NCBI RefSeq assembly: GCF_002158865.1
Contig: NZ_CP021455.1
Coordinates: 2,604,001-2,668,000 of the forward strand
Length of the DNA stretch: 64,000 nt
Source: Comamonas serinivorans
GTDB lineage: Bacteria > Pseudomonadota > Gammaproteobacteria > Burkholderiales > Burkholderiaceae_C
Reading direction: 5' to 3'
Made by a program: the position numbers and the translations under genes. The notes below the pieces were generated by a model. It ran no database searches. It was not told the DNA's origin and worked only from the letters and a program-made list of their open reading frames with translations. Below are positions 34,155-43,278 of the stretch, in pieces (the first letter of the stretch is position 1; each line of letters begins with the position of its first letter).

Positions 34155-35321
34155 GTGTTGCACACCCACACCTCGCGTCGTTCTGGCGCATTCGGCGCGG
34201 TCAGCGCCCTGGCCCTGGCCTGCGCCCTGTCGCTGAGCGCCTGCGCGTCCTCGCCCACCGCATCCGCCCAGCCTGCTGCGGCGCCGCCTGCGGCCAGCAC
34301 CGCGCCCCAGGCCAGTGCGCCGGCCCAGCAAGGCCAGCGCAACGTGGTGGTGCTGGCCACAGGCGGCACCATCGCCGGCGCGGGCGCCACGGCCATGAAC
34401 AGCGCCTCGTACAGCGCCGCCAAGGTGCCGGTCGACAAGCTGCTGGCCGGCCTGCCCGAATTGGCCAAGGTGGCCAACGTGCGCGGCGAGCAGGTGTTCC
34501 AGATCGCCTCGGAGAGCTTCACCAACGACAACCTGCTGACGCTGGCCCGCCGCGTGTCGGCACTGTCCAAGCAGGCCGATGTCGATGGCATCGTCGTCAC
34601 CCACGGCACCGACACGCTGGCCGAAACCGCCTACTTCCTGAGCCTGACCGTGCACACGGACAAGCCCATCATCGTGGTGGGCAGCATGCGTCCGGGCACC
34701 GCCCTGTCGGCCGATGGCGCGCTGAACCTGGTCGATGCCGTGAGCGTGGCCGCCTCGACCGACGCCAAGGGCAAGGGCGTGCTGGTCACCATGAACGACG
34801 AAATCCAGACCGCCCGCGATGTGAACAAGGACGTGAACATCAAGACCGGCGCCTTCCTGAGCCAGTGGGGTCCGCTGGGCATGGTGGTCGAGGGCAAGAA
34901 CTACTGGTTCCGCGCGCCCGTCAAGCGCCACACCAACCAGTCGGAGTTCAACATCGACCAGATCCAGTCGCTGCCGCCGGTCGAGATCGTCTACAGCTAC
35001 GGCAACGTGCCGCCCACGGCCATCGACGCGTTCGCCAAGTCGGGCGCCAAGGCCATCGTGCACGCCGGCACCGGCAATGGCTCGGTGGCCGACCGCATCG
35101 TGCCCACGCTGAACGAGCTGCGCAGCAAGGGCACCATCATCGTGCGCGCCAGCCGCGTGCCGTATGGCTTCGTGCTGCGCAACGCCGAGCAGCCCGATGA
35201 CAAGTACGACTGGGTGGTGGCGCACGACCTGCGCCCCGAGAAGGCCCGCCTGCTGACGGCCCTGGCCTTGACCAAGACCACCAACACGCGCGAGATCCAG
35301 CGCATGTTCTGGGAGTACTGA
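34155..35321 (+). CDS. Type II L-asparaginase, probable lipoprotein
   Basis: A 388-residue L-asparaginase, which hydrolyses asparagine to aspartate and ammonia. The start lacks an ATG: GTG at 34155 or TTG at 34158 both follow the ribosome site GGGAGA (34144-34149). A signal with lipobox LSLSAC (about 24-29) predicts a lipid-anchored periplasmic enzyme. A Pro/Ala-rich linker follows. Catalytic motifs are VLATGGTIAG (threonine about 72) and VTHGTDTLAET (about 152-162). The C-terminal NGSVADRI and RVPYGFVLRNAE are typical of the periplasmic class. Lipoprotein anchoring and the linker are unusual for the classical soluble enzyme but are seen in some proteobacteria. Confidence 0.9.
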   Translation: MLHTHTSRRSGAFGAVSALALACALSLSACASSPTASAQPAAAPPAASTAPQASAPAQQGQRNVVVLATGGTIAGAGATAMNSASYSAAKVPVDKLLAGLPELAKVANVRGEQVFQIASESFTNDNLLTLARRVSALSKQADVDGIVVTHGTDTLAETAYFLSLTVHTDKPIIVVGSMRPGTALSADGALNLVDAVSVAASTDAKGKGVLVTMNDEIQTARDVNKDVNIKTGAFLSQWGPLGMVVEGKNYWFRAPVKRHTNQSEFNIDQIQSLPPVEIVYSYGNVPPTAIDAFAKSGAKAIVHAGTGNGSVADRIVPTLNELRSKGTIIVRASRVPYGFVLRNAEQPDDKYDWVVAHDLRPEKARLLTALALTKTTNTREIQRMFWEY

Positions 35322-35465
35322 ATACCCCGTTTTGTTTCATGCCACCGAGCGGCTGGGCATCTGCGAGGCCAAGAGCTACCTCGAAGGCATCCAGCCGCCT
35401 CGGACGCGCACAGCAGTTCGGCCGCCGGAACGGCGCCCGAGCAGCGTTGGGTTTTGAAAAGAAAT
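35322..35465. other. Short spacer after asparaginase
   Basis: About 140 bases with no recognised gene. An ATACCCCGTTTTG stretch just after the stop resembles part of a palindromic element, but the rest is missing. Confidence 0.4.
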
Positions 35466-35518
35466 GGGGTATCGGGCAATTGCCGCTATTCAGATAACCG
35501 CAATGCACGCATACTGCC
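35466..35518. repeat. 52-bp palindromic element, copy 16
   Basis: The ends are GGGGTATC and GCATACTGCC, inverted relative to most copies. The inner arms ATTGCCGC and CCGCAAT are imperfect. Confidence 0.85.
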
Positions 35519-35533
35519 TTCTTTTAGCATGTC

Positions 35534-35710
35534 ATGCACGGCCTTCACAGGCTGCTGGCCATCGTCAGCAGCAAGCGGTCGCCCTTCTCTCTCGAGGTGC
35601 CCACGATGGCCGAACAGGGCTTTGCCGGCGCCGACCTGGACATCTGGTTTGGCCTCTGGGCCCCGCGCGGCACGGTACCGGCACAGACCGGAAGCAGACG
35701 GGGCATCCAG
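35534..35710 (+). pseudogene. Remnant of a Bug/TctC receptor
   Basis: A short open stretch reads LLAIVSSKRSPFSLEVPTMA and then EQGFAGADLDIWFGLWAPRG. This matches the last third of Bug/TctC receptors, where a T-S-x-x-R-x-P segment precedes P-T-x-x-E and W-F-G-L-x-A-P. No signal peptide, ligand-loop hallmark or C-terminal helix remains in frame, so this is a decayed fragment. The distance to any intact Bug gene is large (the nearest ends at 4027). Confidence 0.65.
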
Positions 35711-35896
35711 CAGCCCTGGCGGTCATGGCCGCGCCACTGCCTCATGGACGGGCGCGCAGCACGTCATCGCCATGTTCGACCCCACGGTGCTGGCGCCCAG
35801 CCTCATGAAGCGCCTGGCAGGCCGGCTCGTCGGTCCTCGCGTCATCAGCGGCGGCGTTCGCAGTCGGCCCGCGCGCAGCCGGTGGACGCGCGGGGA
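35711..35896. other. Spacer, nothing recognised
   Basis: The region between the Bug remnant and the stop of the WGR/DUF4132 gene. No gene or repeat was recognised. Confidence 0.4.
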
Positions 35897-38800
35897 TCAG
35901 CGCAGGCTCTCCAGCGCACGGATGAGCTCGCTGGCCGCGATCGCATCGAGGTCGGCCCAGGTCATGCGATGGTTGTCGCTCCAGCCGTTGGTGCGTGTGC
36001 GCGTGACCTCACCCAGCTTCTGCTCGGGCTCCCAGCTGATGTCGCCCACCGCCATGCCGGGATCGAGGTCGAGCGAAATGCAGCCATGCGGGCCGTTGAA
36101 CTCCATCCAGCCGATCCAGCCGCCGTCCTGCGGCGCACCGCGGTCCCAGCCTTTGCTGGTCAAGCCCATGACCTTGCCCGTGGCCACCGTGACGCCCACC
36201 CAACGCGAGAGCACCGTGCCCTGGCGCTCGGCCTCGCTCAACGCGTAGGTGTCGCGCCCCAGCTGCGCAAACGGCTGCAGCAGCTCGTAGTCGGCAAAGA
36301 TCTGGCCGAAGGCCTGCTGGTCCTCGGCGCTGATGTGCAGCGCATGGGGCACGCCCACGCGGATGGCGTGCTCGGCATCGGCGCTGGCGGGCAGTTCGAA
36401 GGGCGCGTCGTCCGCGGTGGTGAGGCTGCCATCTTCGGCCAGGCGAAAGCAGGCGAGCAGCTGGCCGCCGTGGTTGGGGAATTGGGCGTCGTGGCGGGCC
36501 TGGCGTTCGGCCTCGCTCAGTGCAGGCTCGGTGGGGTCGAGGTCGGTGGCGAGGGTGTCGCTGGCAGAAGAGGCCTTGGCGACGAGGAACACGCCCCAGA
36601 CCAGGCGCTGGGCGATGTGGCGCACCAGGGGGTGTTGGGCGATGAAGGTCTGGAAGTTGCCGGGGCTCCAGCGCCGCTGCTCGCACATGGCGGTTTCGAG
36701 CCGCTGGATTTGCTGGGCGGCGATGGTCTTGGCGTCTTTCTTGAGGGCTTTGTAGCGTTCGCTGGCGTCCTGGGCCTGGGCCGGGTCGTCGGCTTTGTTG
36801 GGCTTGGGCAGGTCTTTGAGGCGGGCGCCGGCACGCCCGCCGGTGAAGTCGCGCACCCAGGGTTTCAAGGTTTCGTCGAACCCGACCTTGAATTGGCGGG
36901 GGCCGAAGTCGAGCAAGAGGCTGCCTTGCGCATCCAGGCCGAGGTCGGGGGCCAGGCGGTCTTCGAGCTCTTGGGTGGTGAGGCCGCGGGCATCGGCGAT
37001 GGCCTGGATCTTGTCCCTGGCCTTGTCCTGCAGGCCTTTGAACTTGAGCTTTTGGGCGATGCCGTTGAGCAGCATGAGGGCGGTGTCGGTGCCGATCTGC
37101 TCGAGGATGTCCAGGCCGAGCACGGCCCGGGCATGGGCCGATTCACCGGGCCAGGCGCGGATCAGGGGCGTGAGGCGGCGCGCGGTGTCGTCGTTGCCCA
37201 GCAGGCCCAGGGTGGTGAAGCCCCAGTTGTCCTTGGCGGGGGCGCCGGCGGCCAGCCAGGCGCCAAACAGGTCCCAGGCGAAGGCGGCGAGCGAGTCGGG
37301 GGTGCAGGCCGCGCGCACCTGGTCGAGCCCGGCATACAGGCCTTCGGTGCGCGGGAAGCTGAGCATCTGGCCCAGGGCCTGGAGGGCGTCTTCGCCCAGG
37401 GCTTTGCCGCGGGCGAGCACGGGCCGGCTCCAGGCCTCGGGCTGCCAGAAGGCTGGCAACGGGGGCAGCTTGCTGGGGTACAGGTCCAGCGGGTCTTCGC
37501 CCAGGATGGCCTGCACCCCCTCGGCCACGGCGGCATCCGGGTAACGCTGCGCCGTGCGGTGGATGAGGTCCGCATGGCCTTGGCTGGCCAGCAGCCGCAA
37601 GGCCTTCGCGGCCACGTCACGGTCCTCACCCGGCTTGCCCAGCGCAGGGGCGATCAAACCGGCGGCCGCATGTTCGGGCCAGCGCAGCAGCCAGCGCAGG
37701 GCATGGGACCGGGTGGACTTGAGCCGGAAGGCCGCGCGGGCCACCGAAGGTGCCAGCTCCACCGCCCCCACGTGCAGCGCCAGCTCGATGACCTCGGTGG
37801 GCCGGCTCTGCATCAGGCGGGTCAAACCCGGCAGCGCCGCCACGCCCCACTGCAGCACGGGCGCGGCAGGGTCGTACACGTTGACTTCGCCGGCCACGGC
37901 ATTCCAGAAGGCCAGGCCCAGTGGCTCGGGCAAGGCCACTGTGGCGGCGGCACTGAGGGAGCCGTAGAAATTCCGCTCTTGCCGGGCACGCGCCAGGGCC
38001 TGCAACCAGGTCTCGATCAAGGCCTGGGCATCGCCCGCCACAATGGCCTGCGCGCACTGCGTGATGTAGCCAATCTTGGGGTTGCGGTAGTGAAACGCGA
38101 GGTCCTGCGCCAGGCTTTGCGCCTCCTGGGCGGTGACCGACGTGGCCGGCGCTTTCCAGTGGTTGGCCTGGTGCCAGGCCTCTTTTTCGCCGGGCGCCCA
38201 CCGTTCCTGGGCCGGCACGCCCACGGGTTCGAGCATCAGGGGCTTGGCCACGGCCTTGGCCTTGCGCGCCCGCCGCCACGGCGGCTGCGCCAGCACCGCC
38301 GGCAGGTCGGCGACGGTGGCCACGTCCACCGGACCCGCGAGCTTGTTCGCCTGCTGCACCACCACGGCCCAGCCTGCGGGCTCCAGCCAGGGGGCCGCCA
38401 GGCTCACGATGGGGCCGAGCTGACGCAGCGCATCCTGCAACACGGGGATGAGCAAGCTCACGTCCTTGCCACCGCCCACGCAGGCCCGCGCCAGGCCCAC
38501 CAGGCCCGCCAGCGGCCAGCGCGCCACCGCCTGCTTCAGCCGGGCCTGGGTGCCTTTGTCCTGCGCCGCCACCCGCGCCAGGGCGTGCAGGGCATCGGGG
38601 TGGTTGATGGCCATCAACCGCTGCGCGGGCGCATCCTGCGCCGCGGCCAGTGCCAACGCGGGCAAGGCGCCGAGCCCGAAACGCACCAGCATGTCGTCCA
38701 GCGCCGCCGGCGTGTCAAACAGCCCCGCCCCGTCCGAATCCCGGGCCCGGGCGAGCTGGCTCACCGCCTGCGCGTCGGTGGTGCAGGCCAGCAACCACTG

Positions 38801-40357
38801 GCTCTCGCCCGACAGGGCGCCGCTGGCGGGCAGGTTGCCCAGCAGTGCCGCCATGACCTCGGCCGACTCGGCGAACAACGGCCCCAGCAGCGGCTGCCGG
38901 GCCACCGGCACCTCGGGCAACACCGCCAGCACGGCCGCCACACAGGCCTGCCACTCGGCCTCATCGGCATGCACCAGGTGTTGGCGGACGCGGAACCAGG
39001 CGCCCTGCAGCGGGTGCAAGCGGCTGCGGTCGTTGGGCAAGCCCGGCTGCCACACCGTCAGGGTCCAGTGCGAGCGCGCGCCATAGTTGAACTCGGCCGT
39101 GGCCTGCAGGCTGCGCGCCAGCATGCGCACCACCTCGGGCAAGCCGTGCGCGTCGACGAGGTACGCGACCAGGTGAGCCGGGTCCGTGCGCATCTCGCCA
39201 TGGTTGTGCATGTGCACCGCCACGTTGAGCAGCATCTGATCCGCGTCGGCGTCGGGCGCCACCTCGTCCTGCGCCAGGCGCGTGCTCAGCACCGTGAGGC
39301 CATGCGCGAAGGTGCTGTGCGAGAGGGACGGGTCAAACCGGAACCGCAGCGACTTGCGCAAGGCCTGCCAGGCCTTCGCCCGGGCCAGGCTTGGCGGGGC
39401 ATCGCCCGGCGCGTCACGGCGCGGCAGGGCCATCAACCGATGCAGGATGGCCTGGCCGAAGCGATCGGCCACGCGCTCGCCGGGCTCCCCCGCGTGCACC
39501 GGTGCCCAGGCACTGGCGACCTGCGTCTGGATGCGGGCCACCTGCGCCTGGGTCAGGTCGGCGGGCAGGCGCGCCAGCAGCTTGGCGGCATCAGCCTGCA
39601 CGTTGGCGCTCAGCTGCAGCGAGGTGGTGTAGCCCCAGTCCGAGCCCAGATGCGCCTCCTCGAACCAGGCGGCAACCATGTCCCAGGCGCCGTCCGACAG
39701 GCCGAACCGCTTCTTGACCCGCAGCGGCGTGAAGGCCTTGGCCGAGGTGTTCTCGTAGTCGCCAGCAGCCAGGGCTTGCAGCACTTGTGGCCAGGCCTGC
39801 ACGGCCTCTTCGTCCACGCTGGGCTGAGCGCGCCGCGCAGCCAGGGCGTTGTCGATGTCCTGCGGCGCGGCGGCCAGCCAGGTGCGGGCGTTGTCAAGGC
39901 CGGCGCCCGTTGCGTCCACTGCGGCCCCCGGCACGGGGTTGGCATCCGCTGCGTCCGTCACCGCGTCACTCGCGGCCTCACCCGCCACGTGTGCGGGGGG
40001 CTTGGCCTCTTCAGCCAAATCACCTGAAGGCTCGGGCGGTTTGGCGCCCCGCTCCGCCCGAGGCGCGGCGGGGGCCTTGGCGGGCGCCGCCGCCGAACCC
40101 GGTGACGCCGGCTTGGCCACCTTGGGTGTGGCACCGGCCGCCAGAGGCGCCTCGCCCGCCGCCACGTAGCCCTTGCCGGTCTTCTCCTTGATCAGCTTGT
40201 CCCGGGCGACCTGGGCCTTGGCCTCGTCATCGAACGACTTGACCTGGCTTTGTCCCTGCGTGCCGATCTTGCCCCAGGCAATGTGCAGCTCGTGGCCCTG
40301 CTGCTCGATCTGCCAGAACTTGCTGGACTTGCCATCGTTGAATTCGTAACGCTGCAT
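35897..40357 (-). CDS. WGR-domain, DUF4132-containing giant protein
   Basis: A 1486-residue cytoplasmic protein. Residues 1-80 form a WGR domain (IEQQGHELHIAWGKIGTQG, SFDDEAKAQVARDKLIKEKT). A linker rich in A and P covers about 85-165. The rest is helical-repeat-like. The C-terminal 200 residues match DUF4132: RLVWGVFLV, FRLAEDGSLTTADD, VPHALHISAEDQQ and LLQPFAQLGRDTY. The MolR protein of enterobacteria has this type of layout; function is not established. WGR domains elsewhere bind nucleic acids or partner proteins (PARP). The ATG at 40357 is preceded by GGAGGG and begins exactly at the WGR fold. It is a single gene with no obvious partner, flanked upstream by palindromic copy 17. Confidence 0.82.
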   Translation of the reverse strand: MQRYEFNDGKSSKFWQIEQQGHELHIAWGKIGTQGQSQVKSFDDEAKAQVARDKLIKEKTGKGYVAAGEAPLAAGATPKVAKPASPGSAAAPAKAPAAPRAERGAKPPEPSGDLAEEAKPPAHVAGEAASDAVTDAADANPVPGAAVDATGAGLDNARTWLAAAPQDIDNALAARRAQPSVDEEAVQAWPQVLQALAAGDYENTSAKAFTPLRVKKRFGLSDGAWDMVAAWFEEAHLGSDWGYTTSLQLSANVQADAAKLLARLPADLTQAQVARIQTQVASAWAPVHAGEPGERVADRFGQAILHRLMALPRRDAPGDAPPSLARAKAWQALRKSLRFRFDPSLSHSTFAHGLTVLSTRLAQDEVAPDADADQMLLNVAVHMHNHGEMRTDPAHLVAYLVDAHGLPEVVRMLARSLQATAEFNYGARSHWTLTVWQPGLPNDRSRLHPLQGAWFRVRQHLVHADEAEWQACVAAVLAVLPEVPVARQPLLGPLFAESAEVMAALLGNLPASGALSGESQWLLACTTDAQAVSQLARARDSDGAGLFDTPAALDDMLVRFGLGALPALALAAAQDAPAQRLMAINHPDALHALARVAAQDKGTQARLKQAVARWPLAGLVGLARACVGGGKDVSLLIPVLQDALRQLGPIVSLAAPWLEPAGWAVVVQQANKLAGPVDVATVADLPAVLAQPPWRRARKAKAVAKPLMLEPVGVPAQERWAPGEKEAWHQANHWKAPATSVTAQEAQSLAQDLAFHYRNPKIGYITQCAQAIVAGDAQALIETWLQALARARQERNFYGSLSAAATVALPEPLGLAFWNAVAGEVNVYDPAAPVLQWGVAALPGLTRLMQSRPTEVIELALHVGAVELAPSVARAAFRLKSTRSHALRWLLRWPEHAAAGLIAPALGKPGEDRDVAAKALRLLASQGHADLIHRTAQRYPDAAVAEGVQAILGEDPLDLYPSKLPPLPAFWQPEAWSRPVLARGKALGEDALQALGQMLSFPRTEGLYAGLDQVRAACTPDSLAAFAWDLFGAWLAAGAPAKDNWGFTTLGLLGNDDTARRLTPLIRAWPGESAHARAVLGLDILEQIGTDTALMLLNGIAQKLKFKGLQDKARDKIQAIADARGLTTQELEDRLAPDLGLDAQGSLLLDFGPRQFKVGFDETLKPWVRDFTGGRAGARLKDLPKPNKADDPAQAQDASERYKALKKDAKTIAAQQIQRLETAMCEQRRWSPGNFQTFIAQHPLVRHIAQRLVWGVFLVAKASSASDTLATDLDPTEPALSEAERQARHDAQFPNHGGQLLACFRLAEDGSLTTADDAPFELPASADAEHAIRVGVPHALHISAEDQQAFGQIFADYELLQPFAQLGRDTYALSEAERQGTVLSRWVGVTVATGKVMGLTSKGWDRGAPQDGGWIGWMEFNGPHGCISLDLDPGMAVGDISWEPEQKLGEVTRTRTNGWSDNHRMTWADLDAIAASELIRALESLR

Positions 40358-40375
40358 GCACCCTCCTCCATTGAC

Positions 40376-40426
40376 CAGTATGAGCCAATTCTCGTTTTCT
40401 TCTAAACGACAAATAGGCCATACCCC
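40376..40426. repeat. 52-bp palindromic element, copy 17
   Basis: The ends are CAGTATGAG and CCATACCCC. The inner arms CTCGTTT and AAACGA flank TCTTCT. It is 18 bases upstream of the WGR/DUF4132 start. Confidence 0.88.
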
Positions 40427-40859
40427 ATGCACGTGCCAACGCTGCGTTCAGCTGAGCCACGTGTTGCTGCGCCTGACAAGCATACCCGGCACGCGCGACA
40501 TCCTTGGGCCCTGCCAGCCGCCCTGGGCGCCACCTGGCCAACGCTGGAATGGCGCTGGGGCACACCCGGCGCCGCACCCAGCATGGCAGCAGACACCCCC
40601 AGCCCCCTCGCCGCCTCACACCGCCAGCCTCGGCCGGGCTCACGCAGCACGTGTTGCGATGACCACGGGCGACAGGCGCTGCGCCAAGGTGCATCGGGTG
40701 GCGATCGCCCGCGCCCCCAATGGCAACGGGTGCAATCGGCCACCCGGCCATGCGGCGGCGCGCCCTCTTGCACAATGCACGCGTTTTGTCGCGCCGACAG
40801 CCGCACGCTTTCGGTCCCACCCATCGCCGCCATGCGGCCTCCACAGCTCGACCCACACC
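40427..40859. other. Divergent region, nothing recognised
   Basis: About 430 bases between the WGR/DUF4132 gene and glutathione reductase. It should contain promoters for both. No gene or additional repeat was recognised. Confidence 0.45.
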
Positions 40860-42269
40860 ATGACCTCTGCCCTGCCCCCTTCGTTTGACCTGATCGTGAT
40901 TGGCGGTGGCTCGGGCGGCGTGCGTGCGGCCCGTTTCGCCGCCCAGCGTGGCGCCCGCGTCGCGGTGGTCGAAAGCGGCCCCATGGGCGGCACCTGCGTG
41001 AACGTGGGCTGCGTGCCCAAGAAGATGTACAGCTTTGCGGCGCAACACGGGGAGGACATGGCCCTGGCGCGCGGCTACGGCTGGCGGGTGCCAGACGGCA
41101 TCGCGCTGGACTGGGCGCACCTCAAGCGCGTGCGCGCAGCCGAGATCTCGCGCCTGAACGGCATCTACGAAGGCCTGATGAGCGGCGCCAAGGTCGAACG
41201 CATTGCCGGCCACGCCAGCCTGACGCCCCAGGCGGGCGAACACCACACCGTGCAGGTGGCGCTGACCGCAGGCGGAACACGCGCGCTGCAGGCGCGCCAC
41301 GTGCTCATCGCCACTGGCGGGCGGCCGCGCATGCCCCAACTGCCGGGCATCGAGCTCGCCGTCAGTTCGGACGACATGTTCGACCTGCCCGTGTTCCCCA
41401 AGCGCCTGCTGGTCGTGGGCGGCGGCTACATCGCCTGTGAAATGGCCAGCATCTTCAACGGCATGGGCGCCGAAACCCACCTCATCTACCGCGGCGAGCA
41501 ACCCCTGAAGGCCTTTGACGACGAGGTCGCCCGCTTCGTCACCCACGAAATGCGCGGGCACCACATCCAGCTGCACCTGTCGGCCGTGCCCAAGGCCCTC
41601 ACGCGCCTGGACGATGGCAGCGTGCGGCTGACCACCGCCGATGGCCGCAGCTTTGACGGCGACACCGTGCTGATGGCCATCGGGCGCGAGGCCAACACGG
41701 CCGGCCTGAACCTGGAAGCCGCCGGCGTGGCCACGCGCGACAGCGGCCAGGTGCAGGTCAACGAGCGCTTTGAAACCAGCGTGACCGGCATCTATGCCCT
41801 GGGCGACGTGGTCGGCCGCATGGAACTCACGCCCGTCGCGCTGGCCGAAGCCATGGCCCTGGTCGATCAGCTGTACGGCCCCGCGCCCGGCAAGGCCGCG
41901 CGCCAGATGAACTACGACAACATCCCCACCGCGGTGTTCACGCACCCGGCCATCGGCACCGTGGGCCTGACCGAAGCCCAGGCGCGCGACCGCCATGCCG
42001 CCATCGAGGTCTACCGCACCGACTACAAGCCGCTGCGCCACGCACTCTCGGGCAGCGCCTCGCGCGAGCTGATCAAGCTCATCGTGGACGCCCAAAGCCA
42101 GCGCGTGGTGGGCGCACACATGGTTGGCCAGGACGCAGGCGAAATCATCCAGGGCATGGCCGTCGCCATCCAGGCCGGGGCCACCAAGGCGCAGTTCGAC
42201 CAGACCATCGGCATCCACCCCACCAGTGCCGAGGAGTTCGTGACCCTGCGCGAGGTGTCGCGGCGCTGA
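40860..42269 (+). CDS. gor: Glutathione-disulfide reductase
   Basis: A 469-residue flavoprotein that reduces glutathione disulfide with NADPH. The FAD loop is VIGGGSGGVRAARFAA (about 12-27). The redox-active disulfide lies in GGTCVNVGCVPKK (about 43-55). The NADPH-binding loop is VVGGGYIACEMASIF (about 183-197), and the FAD site GIYALGDVVGR is near 311. The C-terminal catalytic base is the histidine of GIHPTSAEEF (about 451). All catalytic residues are present and length is normal. The start at 40860 is a well-placed ATG just before the FAD fold. Confidence 0.94.
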   Translation: MTSALPPSFDLIVIGGGSGGVRAARFAAQRGARVAVVESGPMGGTCVNVGCVPKKMYSFAAQHGEDMALARGYGWRVPDGIALDWAHLKRVRAAEISRLNGIYEGLMSGAKVERIAGHASLTPQAGEHHTVQVALTAGGTRALQARHVLIATGGRPRMPQLPGIELAVSSDDMFDLPVFPKRLLVVGGGYIACEMASIFNGMGAETHLIYRGEQPLKAFDDEVARFVTHEMRGHHIQLHLSAVPKALTRLDDGSVRLTTADGRSFDGDTVLMAIGREANTAGLNLEAAGVATRDSGQVQVNERFETSVTGIYALGDVVGRMELTPVALAEAMALVDQLYGPAPGKAARQMNYDNIPTAVFTHPAIGTVGLTEAQARDRHAAIEVYRTDYKPLRHALSGSASRELIKLIVDAQSQRVVGAHMVGQDAGEIIQGMAVAIQAGATKAQFDQTIGIHPTSAEEFVTLREVSRR

Positions 42270-42292
42270 CGGTCAGATTTTCAGTCATTGAC

Positions 42293-42343
42293 GAGTATCG
42301 GCGCATGGCCGTTTGCAAGACAACGGCCATGCACAGATACTGC
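42293..42343. repeat. 52-bp palindromic element, copy 18
   Basis: The ends are GAGTATC and AGATACTGC. The inner arms GCATGGCCGTT and AACGGCCATGC pair perfectly over 11 bp. It lies 23 bases after the gor stop. Confidence 0.9.
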
Positions 42344-42890
42344 TGATGGACGTGAGGCTGCAGCTGCTACATGGCCGGCGTGAAGGTGTGTGAACGAAGC
42401 CTGGGTGGCCCTGGCATGGCGGCGAAGGATCGCTGCGGCACGCCCATCGTTGAGATGGCAAGCCTGTGGTGGCGCTCCCCCGCTCAAGGAAACCGCCCTG
42501 CCCCGCGAGCAAGGCACCGGCATAGGGGTACAGGCGGTACCTGGCGTCGTGGTGGACTTGGGTGTCTCCTTGCATCGCCAAGCTTCATTCGATCGAACTC
42601 CACCATCGACATCTGGCGTTTCGCCCAGGTTTGCCGGGTGGCCAACGACCTGCACGGTTTCGGTGCCAGCGATCTGGCGTCCGTGGCCACGCATTCCGGG
42701 TCATCGGCGCCGTCCTGGGCGACGGCATCGGTGCCTCGCGCCAAGCGTTGTGGCTTGGCCTTTCCCAAGAAGAGCGAACTTCCGCCGTCACCCTTGCCCG
42801 CCCTCGTGGCCGCTTGAGCGTGGCATGGGCACCCGCTTTGAACACCATCGCTCGTTGAAGGTGGCGACCACGCATAATGGCGACTGTTCT
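42344..42890. other. Spacer of about 550 bases, no gene assigned
   Basis: The region between palindromic copy 18 and tRNA-Ala. Open frames exist on both strands, but none shows a family pattern. A TTGAAG near 42855 and CATAAT at 42873 are too close together to make a normal promoter. Confidence 0.4.
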
Positions 42891-42966
<76 letters not shown>

Positions 42967-42971
42967 CATGC

Positions 42972-43002
42972 AACGCCCAACTGTTCTCAGTTGGGCGTTT
43001 TC
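42972..43002 (+). terminator. Rho-independent terminator of tRNA-Ala
   Basis: A 12-base stem AACGCCCAACTG/CAGTTGGGCGTT with a TTCT loop is followed by TTTC. It begins five bases after the tRNA. Confidence 0.92.
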
Positions 43003-43132
43003 ATGTGTGCTCGCATGACACCACACGCTGGGCGCCTCAGATCGCCAGATGATGCCGGCCGACAGGATGCCGATGCCCACCGGCGGGCCGGCCAGCCGAT
43101 AACGCCTGGCTGGATAAACAGCCACATCGGAG

Positions 43133-43183
43133 CAGGTATGGCGCCATCACCGTTTTCAAGCAAACGGGAATCTGCCCATACCC
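43133..43183. repeat. 52-bp palindromic element, copy 19
   Basis: The ends are CAGGTATGG and CCATACCC. The inner arms CACCGTTT and AAACGGGAAT flank TCAAGC. It is about 95 bases beyond the stop of the old yellow enzyme gene. Confidence 0.85.
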
Positions 43184-43278
43184 AGCCATCAATCAAGACC
43201 CGCTCCTCCGCACAACCAGGCGTTGGCCACCTGCGGCGGCGGTCAGACCGCGCGACGTGTCACGTTGCGGTCGGTCTC

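Noticed and set aside
35322..35345. ATACCCCGTTTTG stretch after asparaginase
   Set aside because: Resembles one end of an element, but the spacing and the other arm are missing.
42371..42858. Open frames upstream of tRNA-Ala
   Set aside because: No family pattern on either strand; could be remnants but cannot be supported.
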